Position numbers and translations under genes: made by a program
Part shown: one piece after another, positions 44,330 to 56,585 of the stretch
How the letters are laid out: each line of letters begins with the position of its first letter
Numbering within the stretch: position 1 is the first letter of the stretch
The notes under the pieces: generated by a model
What the model saw: the letters and a program-made list of their open reading frames with translations, nothing else
Databases searched by the model: none
Told to the model about the DNA's origin: nothing
NCBI GenBank assembly: GCA_020205615.1
Contig: CM035162.1
Location: forward strand, 30,296,681 to 30,360,680
DNA: 64,000 nt
Reading direction: 5' to 3'
Origin: Panax quinquefolius
Taxonomy: Eukaryota > Streptophyta > Magnoliopsida > Apiales > Araliaceae

Positions 44330-47300
44330 TGTAAGACCGAAATTTTATGAAATAAAAGTATTCAATTTTTTTATAATTACTATTCAAGTAAATGATTAAA
44401 TTGATAAAAGGTTAAAGTTAAGGGTGATATATGATTTTTTTTCAAAATACGCAAGTGGTTATAAAATAATCATTTTTGTCGGGGAATATTCGTTTGGTCG
44501 TGGAATATGCTTTCTGTCGGGGAATATTCGTGCTGCGGCCGCAACCATTTTATTAGGGCCCCATAACAGAATAACTGTGGGATAAAGAAAACGACAAATT
44601 TAAGTTTTTACAAATAACGGCGTAGTTATTCTGATTAACACATTGCTGAATACCCGTGGTTAAAATACTGATGTCTGCATGGTTCTATAAGTAAGACATG
44701 GTTTTACACGATATTTTTGAATTATTGATCCTTACGTAAGAAGGCAATACTCAATAATTATTACGAAATTATTGTTCAATATTTTATTTTATTGATTCAA
44801 TAATTGTTGCGTTGATATTTTATATAATTGTTGTTTTAATAATTATCAACGCATGCATTTGTCATTATCGGATCAATAATTCATATTATTTGAATAATAT
44901 TATTAGATAACATTATTGGCAATGTCTAGAAAGTTACATCGAGGAGGGTTTGGTCACCTAATTACGCCGCCAAGAAGAGAAATCCTTATTGGAAAGCCTC
45001 CTCTTTCCTGGGAACGGCATGGTTGTCATAATTGTGATTCTGTAATATTATTTGTGAATAATTAATTATTGATTTATATGATTAGGAAATATTTATTTTA
45101 TGTGGATATAAATGATGGATATATTTATTTTTATGTGAATAAAAATGAAGTAATTAATGCTGAGGTGTTTTATTAGTATTTTGTCGGTGTAGAGGTATTA
45201 AAAATCATCCGTTTGTGGATTTCGGATATTTTTGGTCTGGAATTTAGAAAACCTTTCTTCTATAAAGTTGTAGAGAATTCGATTTCAGGCAGAATAGACA
45301 TAAAATTCATATTTTTCTGATAACCGGACTATTTTCTATGAATTGTTGAAGTTTTAGAAAATAAAATAATTTTTTATTAAATTATGGGTGGGACCCACTT
45401 ATGTTATAAGCATGTGGGCTGCTGGTGGCTTGGATGGTGAAGTGGCATAGAAGGAAGAAAAGAAATAATATTACTATATTATTTTAGTCTCCTTTAGCGT
45501 TCTAGCATTTTTCTATAAATAGAAGCTTAAGTTAGAATTGAAAATCACACCAGAAACAAGTTTTCTTTCTCTCTATATTATCAAGCATATTTTTGAGAGT
45601 ATTTAGATACTTTGAGAGTTGCTATTTAGTAGAAGTTTCCTCCGGTTTTTCATCCAAAGTACTCCTCTTTTGAGGTAAAGGGATTTTAAGGGTTATTATG
45701 TTTTTCAGTTCGTACTTCTTCCGTCCTTCAGAAAATTCAAAAAATTTGAAATGATATTTTGATGAGTTTTATTGATTGTGTCCAAAATGGTGATTTTTGG
45801 ATGTATAGATTAAGAGTTATTAATTTTATGAGAAAAGACTATTTTAAAAGTAGCATTATAACTCCTTGTGGTTAACTCCAAAATTGATAAAATTTTTATT
45901 GGGAGTACATCTATATAATATCGATGTACTCTGAATTTCGAATTTTAAATAAAAGTATAATTTATGATAAATGTCTAAATATTCGACGGTTTTGGCCATA
46001 TGAAAAATAATAAATGAATTTTAAAAATTCTGAGAAAAATATATGTTTAATATGGGACTATATTATGCTAAATCCCAGAAAAGAAATATTATTACTATTC
46101 ATGGGTTACTATTCACGAGTTACTATTCATGACAAAATTGGTTTCTTTTTCTAACCAAATTATAGTTGGTTTATGAATATTACTCTTGAGATTAAAACTG
46201 TATGTTGATCATATTATTTTTATTATCATATATAATATTTTTATAACCCTAATGATGATATTTCTCTTTGACTTGAGTGTAAAGATGGGTAGATTTTTGG
46301 TATGATCATGACTATGGATTCTCTTTGGCCAGTAGTGCAAAGTTGAATTGTTGACTGGTATGATCGTGACCATTGAATTTATAATTGAATATCTTTAGCT
46401 TAAGTGCAAAGGTGAAATGATCAACATGGTTATAATTATTATTTATATAAATTGTGAAATGATTATATATTTCTTTGAGATAATAATATATTTGGCTTGT
46501 AGTGCAAATATGAACTAAAGATGAATATATTTGGCCTGTAGTGCAAATATGAACTGTTGAGGAATATCTTTGGCCTGTAGTGCAAAGATGAATTGTTGAT
46601 GAATATCTTTGGCCCGTGGTGCTGAGGATGACATGTTGTTGAATATCTTTGGCCAATGGTGCAAAAGATGAGCAGTGTTGAGATGAACATGACCAACCCA
46701 AGTGATATAAATGAATATCTTTGGCAGTAGTCAAAGATGAAGTTATTAGTATGATTATGAGCAGAAATGTGATTTGGTGTAACCATGATCTTTGATGTTT
46801 CGAATTAAAGATAGGTGATGAAAATTATCTTCGTCTGGATGAGAAGAGGAATTTAGAACTACAATTATGATTATGAGTTATTCATATGATTGTGGACCAG
46901 AATTGTTGATTGATGTTATAGGGATAAAACATTGTTGGCGGATTTTTAACATGGAGAAGATAATAGACTTTATAGTCTATTTGACTCTTCTAATGGATTG
47001 TTCGTTCCGCTGCAACTATGGTTGAAATTTTTATCATCTACCATATGTTCTAAATCTCTGATTTATTATTGATAAAGGCTATTGATAATTTAATTATCGT
47101 TAGTCATGATATTCTTTTTCTTGAGCTAGTTGTCTTACCCTTTTTTGCTCACAATTCTTTTTCGGGTAATAAAAGTGTAAATTTGGGTGAGCGGGGGTAA
47201 CAAGGGAATAGAATCAGTGGTCTCTACTGTGGAGTTCTCCCTAAACAAAGATATAAACAAGTGTGTTGTATACATCTTTTAGTAGTTATATTTGGTGAAT

Positions 47301-47902
47301 CATATAGGGTGAGGCGAACCCGACGTTGGAAGGGTGTTTTGCCACTATCATACAAGATGTCTAATGACATACAACCTTGTGTCATCATAAGACATAGTTG
47401 TGCTCATCCATTTGCTGAGTATATTTACGAGCACTACCTATATAATCTTGTTGTTTGTTTGAAGTAGAATTATCAATTAGAGATAGTGGAGATAATGATA
47501 AGTCAAGAGAAGACACACCATTGGGAAGAATATGATAGTAATCTTCTCGTTTTTCTTTGGGGTCTATTGGGTCAACCAAGGATAATTCTGTGGCCATATG
47601 ATATCTATCATAACCTAGACGCATGGCCTCCCATGTACGAAGGTTTCCGTGAGCACTTCCCAAATATTCTAATTTCTAAAACAGTTTTTGACTATACCTT
47701 TATGTAAGGTGTCACGGTGACGTGCTATCCATGGTTGGGATGAGAGTCACAGTTGGTATATATTTGTATCCAAACTCACAACATTTGCTTTGTTGTATTT
47801 TGCACGACAATTGTTGTAATAAAGTTGTAGTTGTTTTCTGTACCATGTATTTGGCGACTCAGAATGGGTTGGATGGAATGGACCTAATTTGGGTTTGTCA
47901 CA
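44330..47902 (+). mobile_element. Type-A LTR, third of array
   Basis: 3573 bp, from 'tgtaagaccgaaatttta' to 'gggtttgtcaca'. It lacks several hundred bases present in the second LTR: at about 46090 'aaagaaatatt' is joined directly to the 15-bp minisatellite. TATA box 45514-45521. 'aatatctttggcc' repeats at 46490-46740. Confidence 0.88.
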
Positions 47903-48437
47903 TTTGGTATCAGAGCTTAGGGATATGGTCTCTGGCGGAGATCGGGGTATATAATTAGGAGGGGAGAGATGAGTAAATCCTTCGCTAGTATATCCTACCT
48001 AAGATTATTTGTTGGTCAGTCATAATATCGGGATATTATGTGATATGTTAATTTGTTTAATTAACCATTGTTTTATGGCAGTATTTGAGAATGGCTGCTG
48101 AGAATGTTAACAATGGAGTGAATGAGACCGTGGTGATACCTCTAATCACCAACCAGGATAATGTGATGCAAAGTGAAGAAGGAATTAGAGAAATCCATGT
48201 GGTGAGTGAAGAATTGATAGTTGAACTTTAGATGGTCGCAGAGGTAACAAATTGGAGTGAGGAAGAAGAGGTACACGAGGAGAATTTATTAGAGGTATTA
48301 TATGATCAAAATGTAGAATTGCAAAATCGTATTCATGAAGTTAGAAGAAGCGGTGAAGAAGAACTAGGCCGATCGAGGAGCAAAAGGATGCAAAAGTTCA
48401 AGCTTGTGTTACCGGATATGTGATGCTTGAACAGAAG
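47903..48437 (+). pseudogene. Type-A internal region, unit 3, truncated
   Basis: PBS at 47905 and ATG at 48091 with the same gag-like start. The coiled-coil frame has a stop at about 48229 and a shift after 'gaaaatcgtattcatga'. It ends at 'gaacagaag' (48437), exactly where unit 2 is interrupted by the solo LTR. Confidence 0.85.
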
Positions 48438-48621
48438 TGTGACGCCCCCAAAATTATGTATACATCACCCATCTTGGGTCGCCAGATACATGGTACAGAA
48501 TTTAAATACAACTTACTAATACAATTGTCGTGTACAATACGACAAAACATAAACTGTGAGTTTGAATACAAATATTGTCTACTAGAGATTATACAAACTC
48601 AAAAGGAATCCTCATTACGAA
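48438..48621 (-). mobile_element. Truncated type-B LTR, inverted, at the unit-2 insertion site
   Basis: About 184 bp equal to the beginning of 41167-43746 ('tgtgacgcccccaaaatta' through 'aaggaatcctcattac'). It then breaks off and gypsy pol begins. The left junction base is identical to that of unit 2. Confidence 0.88.
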
Positions 48622-49514
48622 TATACGAGTAGAACCTACTTTATTTGATAAAGTTAAAGCTGCTCAAGCTACAAACCTGGAGCTAATGCGTATGAGGAAG
48701 AAAATGCAAGAAGGTGCTATGCCGGAAGCAAGAATCGATGAAGAAAGAATACTTCGAGTCAACTCCAGACTTTGTGTTCCTAACGACCCTGATTTAAAGT
48801 ATAAAATCATGATGGAGGCGCATAACACACCGTTTGTAATCCATCTTGGGAGAACCGAAATGTATCATGATATTCGTCATACATTTTGGTGGAGCAATAT
48901 GAAGAGAGAGATATCGCTATTTATCTCAAGGTGTCTAACGTGTCAACAAGTCAAGGCGGAGCATCAAGTTCCAAAAGGTCCATTGCAACCACTTTAAATT
49001 CCAGAATGGAAGTGGGAGCACATTACCATGGATTTCGTTACCGATCTTCCCAAAGTTTCTCAAGGCATAGATGCGATTTGGGTCATTGTTGATAGATTGA
49101 CCAAGTCCGCTCATTTCTTCTGCGATCTGAGAAACTTATACACTTGAACGTCTTGCTCAGTATGTACATAAACGAGGTTGTAAGATTGCATGGTATGCCA
49201 AGATTCATAATTTCCGATCGAGACCCAAGATTCACTTCAAGATTTTGGGTTAGTTTATAAAAAGCTATGGGCGCGGATTTCACGATTTAGCTTCGGCATA
49301 TCATCCTCGGATGGACGGCGATGGAGAGGGCGATTCAAACTCTTGAAGATCTATTAAGACTCATGTCCTTGACTTCAAGGAAGTTGGGACAAGTTCTTAC
49401 CATTGGTGGAGTTTTGCTACAACAACAGTTATCGAGCAAGTGTTGGCATGGCTCCATTCGAAACGTTGTATGGAAGAAAGTGTCGTTGGGACCGGAGTTG
49501 GTACGCATGACTAC
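48622..49514 (+). pseudogene. Gypsy pol: RNase H/integrase linker and integrase core
   Basis: The frame to 48997 reads RVEPTLFDKVKAAQATNLEL, LCVPNDPDLKYKIMMEAHNT, HLGRTEMYHDIRHTFWWSNM and FISRCLTCQQVKAEHQVPKG. That is the linker and the HHCC zinc-binding domain of integrase. After a stop in place of the next codon, [19 protein letters not shown] and [18 protein letters not shown] follow (first catalytic Asp), then [15 protein letters not shown] (second Asp) after a shift, then ERAIQTLEDLLR (catalytic Glu). It is interrupted at 49514 by a type-C LTR. With the part after 53489 this is a Ty3/gypsy integrase; the C-terminal tail suggests the Tekay/Del chromovirus group. It is inactive. Confidence 0.92.
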
Positions 49515-50367
49515 TGTGATGCCCCCAAAATAGGTATACCTCACCCATCTTGGGTCGCCAGAAAATACACTGCTTACAACTCCATTTATACAACTGTCGT
49601 GCAAAATACGACGACTCATATACTGTGAGTTTCAATACAAATATTGTTACGTATATAATACGACAATATTCATATTTAAATTATTACAATGCCATATAAA
49701 GTACAACAACAATTATATCAAGTCCCCGATGGAACACGAGCAGATTTATGTTCTCCTCATTCTAATGGAGTGCACCTTTGACGCTTCCATATTCTGATTT
49801 GCCTCACCCTATTATTGTTCACCATAATTAAATATCAAATGATGTATAAAATATGTCACACACATTTTAAGTTCTCAGTACAATTATTATGCCACACCGT
49901 TTCATAATTTGATTAGGCTTGTGACTAATTCGTATCACCACTTTATACCTATGTTCTCTCTGCTAGTCCCAGCTACACTTTTATTACCTGAAAGGGGTGG
50001 TGAAGTAAAAGGGTGAGTACAAATAGCTCAGTAAAGAATATCATGACTTAAGATAATTAAATTATCAATGGTCTTCATCAATAATAATTCAGAAATTTAG
50101 AACATATGGTAGAAGATAAAAGTTTCCAACCATAATAGCAGCAGAATCAACAATCCATTAGAAGAGTCAAGTAGAACATAATGTCTACTATCTCCTCTAG
50201 ATTAAAAGTCCATCGTTAATATTTCATTCCTGTAATAATCTTCAACAGTTCTTGGTTATACCCAAGACAAAGAGAATTCTCATCACCTGTCTTCACCTGA
50301 ACCACCACAGATTATAATTAACTCATAATTCATATTTATAATCAAGTAAATCAATAGTCCAACTTTG

Positions 50368-50516
50368 CATTACATGCCAAAGATATACAAATATAAAACC
50401 AATAACCAACAGTCCATTTTTGCACTACAGGCCAAAGATATACAACTGTAAAACCAATAACCAACAATCCATCTTTGCACTACAGACCAAAGATATACAA
50501 CTATAAAATCAATAAT
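50368..50516 (-). repeat. 62-bp repeat, three units, in type-C LTR
   Basis: 'gccaaagatatacaa' with 'aaaccaataaccaacaatcc' recurs three times at a period of about 62 bp. The 'ccaaagata' core corresponds (inverted) to the 'tatctttggc' core of the type-A and type-D minisatellites. Confidence 0.85.
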
Positions 50517-51268
50517 GTTGAGACTTAGCTTAATAGTATCACGACCACAAATTATCCATGCACTACGGGCCAAGGATATTCGTGTTTTCAATTACGGTCA
50601 TGATTATACCGAAAAATCCCTGGTCATAATCATGCCAAGTCCATCTATGCACTACGGGCCAAAGATGACTTTTACCACATCGTTTGTAACATTACGGTCA
50701 TGATTATACCGAATAATCCCTGGTCATAATCATACCAAGTCCATCTATGAACTACTGGCCATAGATGACTTTCAACACAATATAAGCATGAGAATGATGA
50801 CAATGATATATATAATGAATAAACATAGATCATTATAATAATAAGATAACATAGATCTTAGTGATTTTCAACTTACTTATCCAGAGTCCAAATTGATAAC
50901 ATAATAATAGATGAAGCACAACTATTAAGGATATTCTAATCCTTTCAGGACCATTCATCATTTAATGACAATATAAAGAAATAATAACATCTTACCATAA
51001 TATGGAGTATGAAAGAAAATGATATCACTTTACCATAAAAATGATACCCCTTACCACAATAATGATATCACTTACCTTCGCATGTGACTTGATTTTGCTT
51101 TCTGTGAAATTGATCAACTTAAACAATGCTTGTATTCCTTATCTACACTTGGAGTAACAATACACTCAAGAGAAATACTCACAATATTATACTCACAATA
51201 TTGTAGTAAAAGAATTCTATATTTTTAGTATAGTGATGGTGTGTATCTAGTTACTCAACCGAGCAACC

Positions 51269-51276
51269 TATTTATA
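51269..51276 (-). promoter_or_regulatory. TATA box of type-C LTR
   Basis: Inverted TATAAATA in 'gagcaacctatttatactaa'. Confidence 0.5.
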
Positions 51277-52113
51277 CTAAAATTTAGTAAACAACTAGCA
51301 CACCTGCTTTGACAAATTAACAAAATGAGGTATATAAAAATGGTAGTGAAATTTATGGTCCCACAGAGAAAACTAACTTGTACACGTTTTAAAAATAATT
51401 GAGTTGTGGTCCAGACTACTTTAGAAAAAGTAGAGTGTCGGCAAGTCTTGCCAAACTTACTTTAGTAAAAGAAAATAATTGAACAAACATCTGTATATCA
51501 TACTTATCTTTAAGCAATACCCTTTTCAATCTTTGAACCATTATTCACAATTATTAACATAGACTCTCAATACTACCAACTAGTTTAATTATATCATATC
51601 AAATAAAATGAGTCAATGTGTAATAACTACTGTGGCAATTATTGAAATAAATACCGAGTGACTTCTTACGTAAGAATCAAATCAATACCTTACTTATAAA
51701 CAATTTAAATTCTATTAAAAGTAAGGATCAACATCAAATCATAATTATCTCGAATAACATATACATCAACTAATAATTTATTATTTATTTAAGTTGTCTT
51801 TACATAATATCATTATATTTAATAATTTTTATGTTTTATAAATTAGAACAACATCCTTTATCGTCGAAAACATTACACGTTGCATACGTGCATGCCCGAC
51901 GTCCTCCGATTGCCTCTGAAAACACAATAGTCCCAAAGATAACTATTTTGTCCCCTTCTAACGACCTCAAATTAAAACACTTAAAGAACAAAAGTTGTAG
52001 GTCTATTCGTGCTCGTTCCGGATCATCTTGAATATCCTCAATCGGAGTTCGTATGAAATGGTTATGCTCAATTTACTAAAGGACGTACGAACAGATTTTG
52101 GCTTAACACTTGA

Positions 52114-52204
52114 CCAGCGCCTAGGCGCCCAACTTTGGCCTTGGGCAAGTGCCTAGGCGCCCAAAAGCAGATTCTAAGCTCCGAGCCTAGTGCCTAGGTG
52201 CTCG
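52114..52204. repeat. Three 'cctaggcgccc'-type palindromic words in type-C LTR
   Basis: 'gcgcctaggcgcccaa', 'gtgcctaggcgcccaa' and 'gtgcctaggtgctcga' lie within 90 bp. The first contains the palindrome GCGCCTAGGCGC. The stretch is clearly GC-richer than its surroundings. Confidence 0.85.
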
Positions 52205-53019
52205 ACCTTTGGCACTTAACTCCAATTTTCTAAATTTTGCAACTTTTGACACACATACTTCAAATCTTCATAACTTCTTCATCCGTTATCAGAATTAGTC
52301 CGTTTTTGAGGCTATGGAAAGCTTGTAACATGCTCTACAAAACCCCCATGATTTTATAATTTTTAAGATTCATTAATTAGTCCATAGGTTGGATCAAAAG
52401 TGCCCCAAGACAAAGATTTCCATCGTTTAACATGATTTACGAAAACTTTCACCACGAATTCGTTTTAGCTCCAATTTGGTTCATTCAAGTTGGGTTATGT
52501 TCTTAACTCAAAGAAATATAACATACAATTATCAAACTAAGCTTTCAAACATATAACATAAGAATACAAGGTTCTCAAACTCAGTCCAAAACTAACCAAC
52601 ATGGTTCTTTGTCAATCTTTCCACCCTTTATACATAGGTTCAAATTTTGTGTGTTTTGGTTTCACTTGGATGCTCTTAATAGTTCATTTAGCTTCTGAGA
52701 ATCATTCTTAAGAAGATTCTTTATACATACAACTCAAAATAACATCTAACACGATATGAAGCTTGAAGAGAAAAATGGAGATTTAAGGTTTTAAGAACTT
52801 ACTTCTTAGATTTTCCTCCTCTAAGATGTTAGATGATGTACTAGAGATGGTTAAGATAATCTCCTCTACTTCCTTGATGCTTCTCGTAGCTAAAATAAAA
52901 CTTCATCATCAAACCCTTTTATTTCTCTTTAGGATTCTTGGAGCTTGATGAAGAAGATGATGAATAGTGGTTATGGAGGTTTTATAAGGAGTTTGTTTCT
53001 CTCCTTTACTCAAGTCATA

Positions 53020-53150
53020 CCTAAGCTCTCCCTTTCCCCCTCTCTTCTTCTCTGATTCTTTCTTTCTTTCTTATCCTTTCATTTTCTTTCTCGTATCTCT
53101 CTCTTCCTTCTCTTCCCCCCTCTCTCTCTTTTCTGAAAACTTGGTACGGG
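53020..53150. repeat. Polypyrimidine low-complexity tract
   Basis: More than 100 bp made almost only of C and T ('tctctccctttccccctctc' and similar). The minus-strand open frame rich in Glu/Arg across it is a low-complexity artefact. Confidence 0.85.
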
Positions 53151-53488
53151 AGTAATCCCCTCCCAAGAGAAGGCAGAAGAGAATGCCTTATTAGACTTAA
53201 TAATTTGGCCAATATTATTCCCTCATGTTCCACAAAATAAATGGTCCAATCAACAAAATGTTAGGAAAGAAATTGGGGAAAGGCTTGGAAGTATCAAGAA
53301 TCCTCCCTCCCTTATCAGCCTTATCCGCACATGTGACCACATTCTATAAGTTTAATATCTCCTCTTTTATTTACTTACTTATCCATTTAATTGTCCGTTT
53401 GACCATTTATCAATTTAACAATTTTAGAATAATAATTATAATAAAATTGAATATTTTCATTTCATAAAATTAAGAGTCTTACAACTAC

Positions 53489-54041
53489 GAATAAGATTCA
53501 AACGATCCGACAACGTATAAAAACCTCACAAGATCGACAAAAGAGTTATGTTGATCTTTATCGAAAGGACGTGAAATTCGATATAGGAGATCATGTGTTG
53601 TTACGTGTTGCTCCATGGAAAGGAGTTACGAGATTTGGAAAGAGAGGAAAGTTCAATCCTCGATTCATCGGCCCATTTTTAATCCTTGATCGAGTAGGAA
53701 CTGTGGCCTATAAACTCGCTTTACCGCCAAGTATATGCCTCGTGTTCATAACATTTTTCACATATTCATGTTACGTAAATATGTGGAAGACCTGAACCAC
53801 ATTATTGAGTTAGAACCAGATGAAATAGCGGAAAATTTGACGTATGAAGAGGTTCATGTTCAAATCTTGGACAAGAAGGAACATATTCTACGCTCCAAGG
53901 TTATACCTCAAGTCAAAGTTTTGTGGAGAAACCACGATGTTGAGGAAATGACTTAGGAGTTAGAATCTGAAATGAAATCAAGGTATCCTTACCTCTTCAA
54001 TATACCAGGTACGTACCCTAATTTCGAGGGCAAAATTTCAT
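53489..54041 (+). pseudogene. Gypsy pol: integrase C-terminus with chromovirus tail
   Basis: The frame continues from before the solo LTR: TIRQRIKTSQDRQKSYVDLY, DVKFDIGDHVLLRVAPWKGV, KFNPRFIGPFLILDRVGTVA (the GPF/Y module), then after a one-base shift MPRVHNIFHIFMLRKYVEDL, TYEEVHVQILDKKEHILRSK and VKVLWRNHDVEEMT, where a TAG replaces the Trp codon of the usual 'EATWE'. It ends with ESEMKSRYPYLFNIPGTY. The GPY/F module and VKVLWRN tail are typical of Tekay/Del-like chromoviruses. In that group this tail carries a chromodomain-like function in target choice. Confidence 0.9.
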
Positions 54042-54054
54042 AAGAAGGGGAGAT
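54042..54054 (+). other. Gypsy polypurine tract
   Basis: 'aagaaggggagat' directly before the LTR start 'tgtaaaaccccaac'. Confidence 0.88.
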
Positions 54055-56198
54055 TGTAAAACCCCAACTTTTTGAATAAAGATGAATTTTCTATAAATAT
54101 TATTTTTGAATATTATGGAGTGAAATTGATATAATGTTATAATTGTGGGTAATATTTATAAATTTTGCAAAGTACGCAAGTTGTTATATAATATTCGATT
54201 GGTCGGGGAATATTCATTTTAACAGGAATATTCGTACAACGACACAACTATTGGTGGACCCCTATTAACGGAAATTATTATCGGATTGAGAAAACGCACA
54301 AAATACTTTATGAAAATAATCTGAAAGTTTTACTGTTAATCTGTTGAAACACCCTGTTAAAAAAGTACAAATGTACTGAGTAGTTGTTGTAGTAGCACAC
54401 TCAGATTAATTATTGATGCTTACGTGATAAGTCACTCAGGTTTTGTTGGTATTATTAATGTAATAATACGTAAAATCTTTTATATAAAAAATGTAATACT
54501 TTTATAAAGTTATTCTATAAATAGAATATATTATATTCTATTATGCATAGTGTCTCTGCATAGTGTTTTGCATAGTAAATTTTTTTATATAAAATGTAAT
54601 ACTTTTATAAAGTTATCTGCTTTATTAGACAATAATTAGAATATATTATATTTTATTATGCATAGTGTTTGCATAGTAAAATAATTTATAAAGTTATTCA
54701 TTTTATTAGATTATAAATAGAATATATTATATTTTATTTAAAAGATTTTGCTTTAAATATGGACCGTCAGATTAAAGTAAATCAATCTGGACTGTTCATG
54801 AGTTAGTTATTATGCAGTCCATTTTTCTATAAATAGAAGCTCATTCCTTCATTATTTTCTTACGAATTCACTTAAACTCTAGAGAGATAAACTATAGAGA
54901 GAAAGAAGAAAGTATTCTACTACTTCACTACTTATATATCCAGTACTCTTCTTCTTAAGGTAGGGAATATTATTTGTTGTACTCGTAAGGGGTGTTATTC
55001 TTTTGTATTCATGAAGAGAACTTATGTTATTCCATTCTTTATTATTACATTGGAATAACTCAGTATATCTGAAGCTACCCTATACTTGGTGACATTCTTC
55101 TATTATTTCGTCTTTACTATTCATTTGGAATATCACGTCTGCAAGGCCTTACGGGGACCGATTCTGTCTTTATTATTACATTTGGAATATCCTATCTCGT
55201 GCGTTTTACGCCGGGACACGGTTCCATCTTTATTATTATTTTGTTGGAATATCCTCGTACATGCGTTTTTTACTACGCGGACCGATTCCGCCCTTATTAG
55301 TATTCTCATTGGAATAACTCCTCTACTGCACAAATCTGCAGTATACATGGTGATTTACGCTTGTTATTCCATTCTTTATTATTCATTTGGAACATCCCAG
55401 CTTGCATGCAATTTACCTTTGTCACAGTTCCGTTATTTAGTATTACATTGGAATAACTTTGTCGCATCTGCAATACCGCATGCACGGTGATTTCTTTTGT
55501 TATTCCATTCTTTATTATACTCTCATTGGTTAAAATTTTGACTTCTATACTCCATGAAATTAGTGGAATATCCTTGATAATTGCGCTTTATCCAGTATCT
55601 TTTCATGGAAATATTCTTCTAAGCATTCTTGAATTTTACTATACAAAGCAGTATCATGTTGACAATTTGGACGTTATTGGTTTTTGGACAAATTAATTCT
55701 TGAACTTGTTTTATTGAATTCTTATATTATTGTCATCATCCTCATATTTATATTTTTTGAAAGTCATCTGTGGCCTGTTGTGCATAGATGGACTTGGTAT
55801 ATATGATTATGATCAGGGATTATTCGGTGTAATCATGACCGTAATGTTACAAATAATGTGGTAAAGGTCCTCATTGGCCCGTAGTGCATTGATGGACAGT
55901 TGTTGACATTATCATGACCATTAATGAATACACAAATATTCTTGGCCCGTAGTGCATGGATAATTGTGGTCGTGATACTAAAGAATATCCTTGACCGTAG
56001 TGCATAGGTGATCTTAGTCATGATATTTCTTACTGGGCTAGTTGAGCTCACCCTTTCTTTCACTTTTCTCTTCAGGAAATGAGAATATAGCTGGAACGAG
56101 TCGGGGAACGGAGTGATGGTCGCATTAGTAGTCCTCACTATTCTGTGAAATAGTGTGATAATAATTATAATGAGGACTCTTTTTGAATTTGTATACTC
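54055..56198 (+). mobile_element. 3' LTR, type B, of the gypsy element, 3' end lost
   Basis: Follows the 19892-22409 LTR from its first base through the TATA box (54838-54845), the 57-bp minisatellite (about 55020-55510) and the end region to 'aatttgtatactc'. The last few hundred bases are replaced by another LTR start at 56199. There is also an internal deletion near 56010 ('cataggtgatcttagtcatg'). With PBS 22412 and PPT 54042 it defines the right side of the host element. Confidence 0.85.
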
Positions 56199-56585
56199 TG
56201 TAAGACCCCAACTTTTTAATAAAGATGATTTTTCTATAAATATCATTTTTTGAATATTATGAGATGAATTTGATATAATGTTATAGTTGTGGGTAATATT
56301 TATAAATTTTGCAAAGTACGTAAGTTGTTATATAATATTCGATTGGTCGGGGAATATTCGTTTTAACAAGGAATATTCGTACAACGGCACAATCATTGGT
56401 GGACCCCACAACGGAATTATTGTCTGATTGAGAAAATGACAAAAATACTTTATGAAAATAACGACGGAAGTTTTTACCGTTAACTGTTGAAACACCCGGT
56501 GTTAAAAGTACAGTAATACGCGTGGTTGCATAGTAGCTCACAATATTGATTATTGATGCTTATGTGATAAGTCACTCAGTTTTGT
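56199..56585 (+). mobile_element. Fragment of a type-B LTR start
   Basis: 'tgtaagaccccaacttttt' and the following 380 bp match the first part of the type-B LTRs (19892, 54055), up to 'gataagtcactcagttttgtt'. The sequence then departs from type B. Confidence 0.8.

Larger units (their letters stand above)
32967..48621 (+). mobile_element. Tandem array of a pol-less LTR element (type A)
   Basis: The order is LTR (32967-35573, incomplete), internal (35574-36677), LTR (36678-40633), internal (40634-44329, with nested type-B LTR), LTR (44330-47902), internal (47903-48437), then a truncated type-B LTR (48438-48621). Each internal region has a PBS at its start, and the first two have a polypurine tract at their end, so neighbouring units share LTRs. 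Such arrays usually arise by unequal recombination between LTRs. The array lies between the gag (left) and integrase (right) of the host gypsy element, whose protease-RT-RNase H part is missing. Confidence 0.88.
49515..53483 (-). mobile_element. Solo type-C LTR in gypsy integrase
   Basis: 3969 bp inverted, from 'tgtgatgcccccaaaatag' to 'aattaagagtcttaca', with a perfect 5-bp duplication ACTAC at 49510-49514 and 53484-53488. Removing it joins integrase ...GTELVRMTT to NKIQTIRQRIKTSQDRQ. The LTR shares its terminal module with types A, B and D but most of its body is different. It holds three 62-bp repeats (50368-50516), an inverted TATA box (51269-51276), a GC-richer 'cctaggcgccc' repeat (52114-52204) and a pyrimidine-rich tract (53020-53150). 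Short ORFs inside match nothing. Confidence 0.92.

Noticed and set aside
53021..53233. Glu/Arg-rich minus-strand ORF
   Set aside because: Low-complexity translation of a pyrimidine tract inside the type-C LTR.
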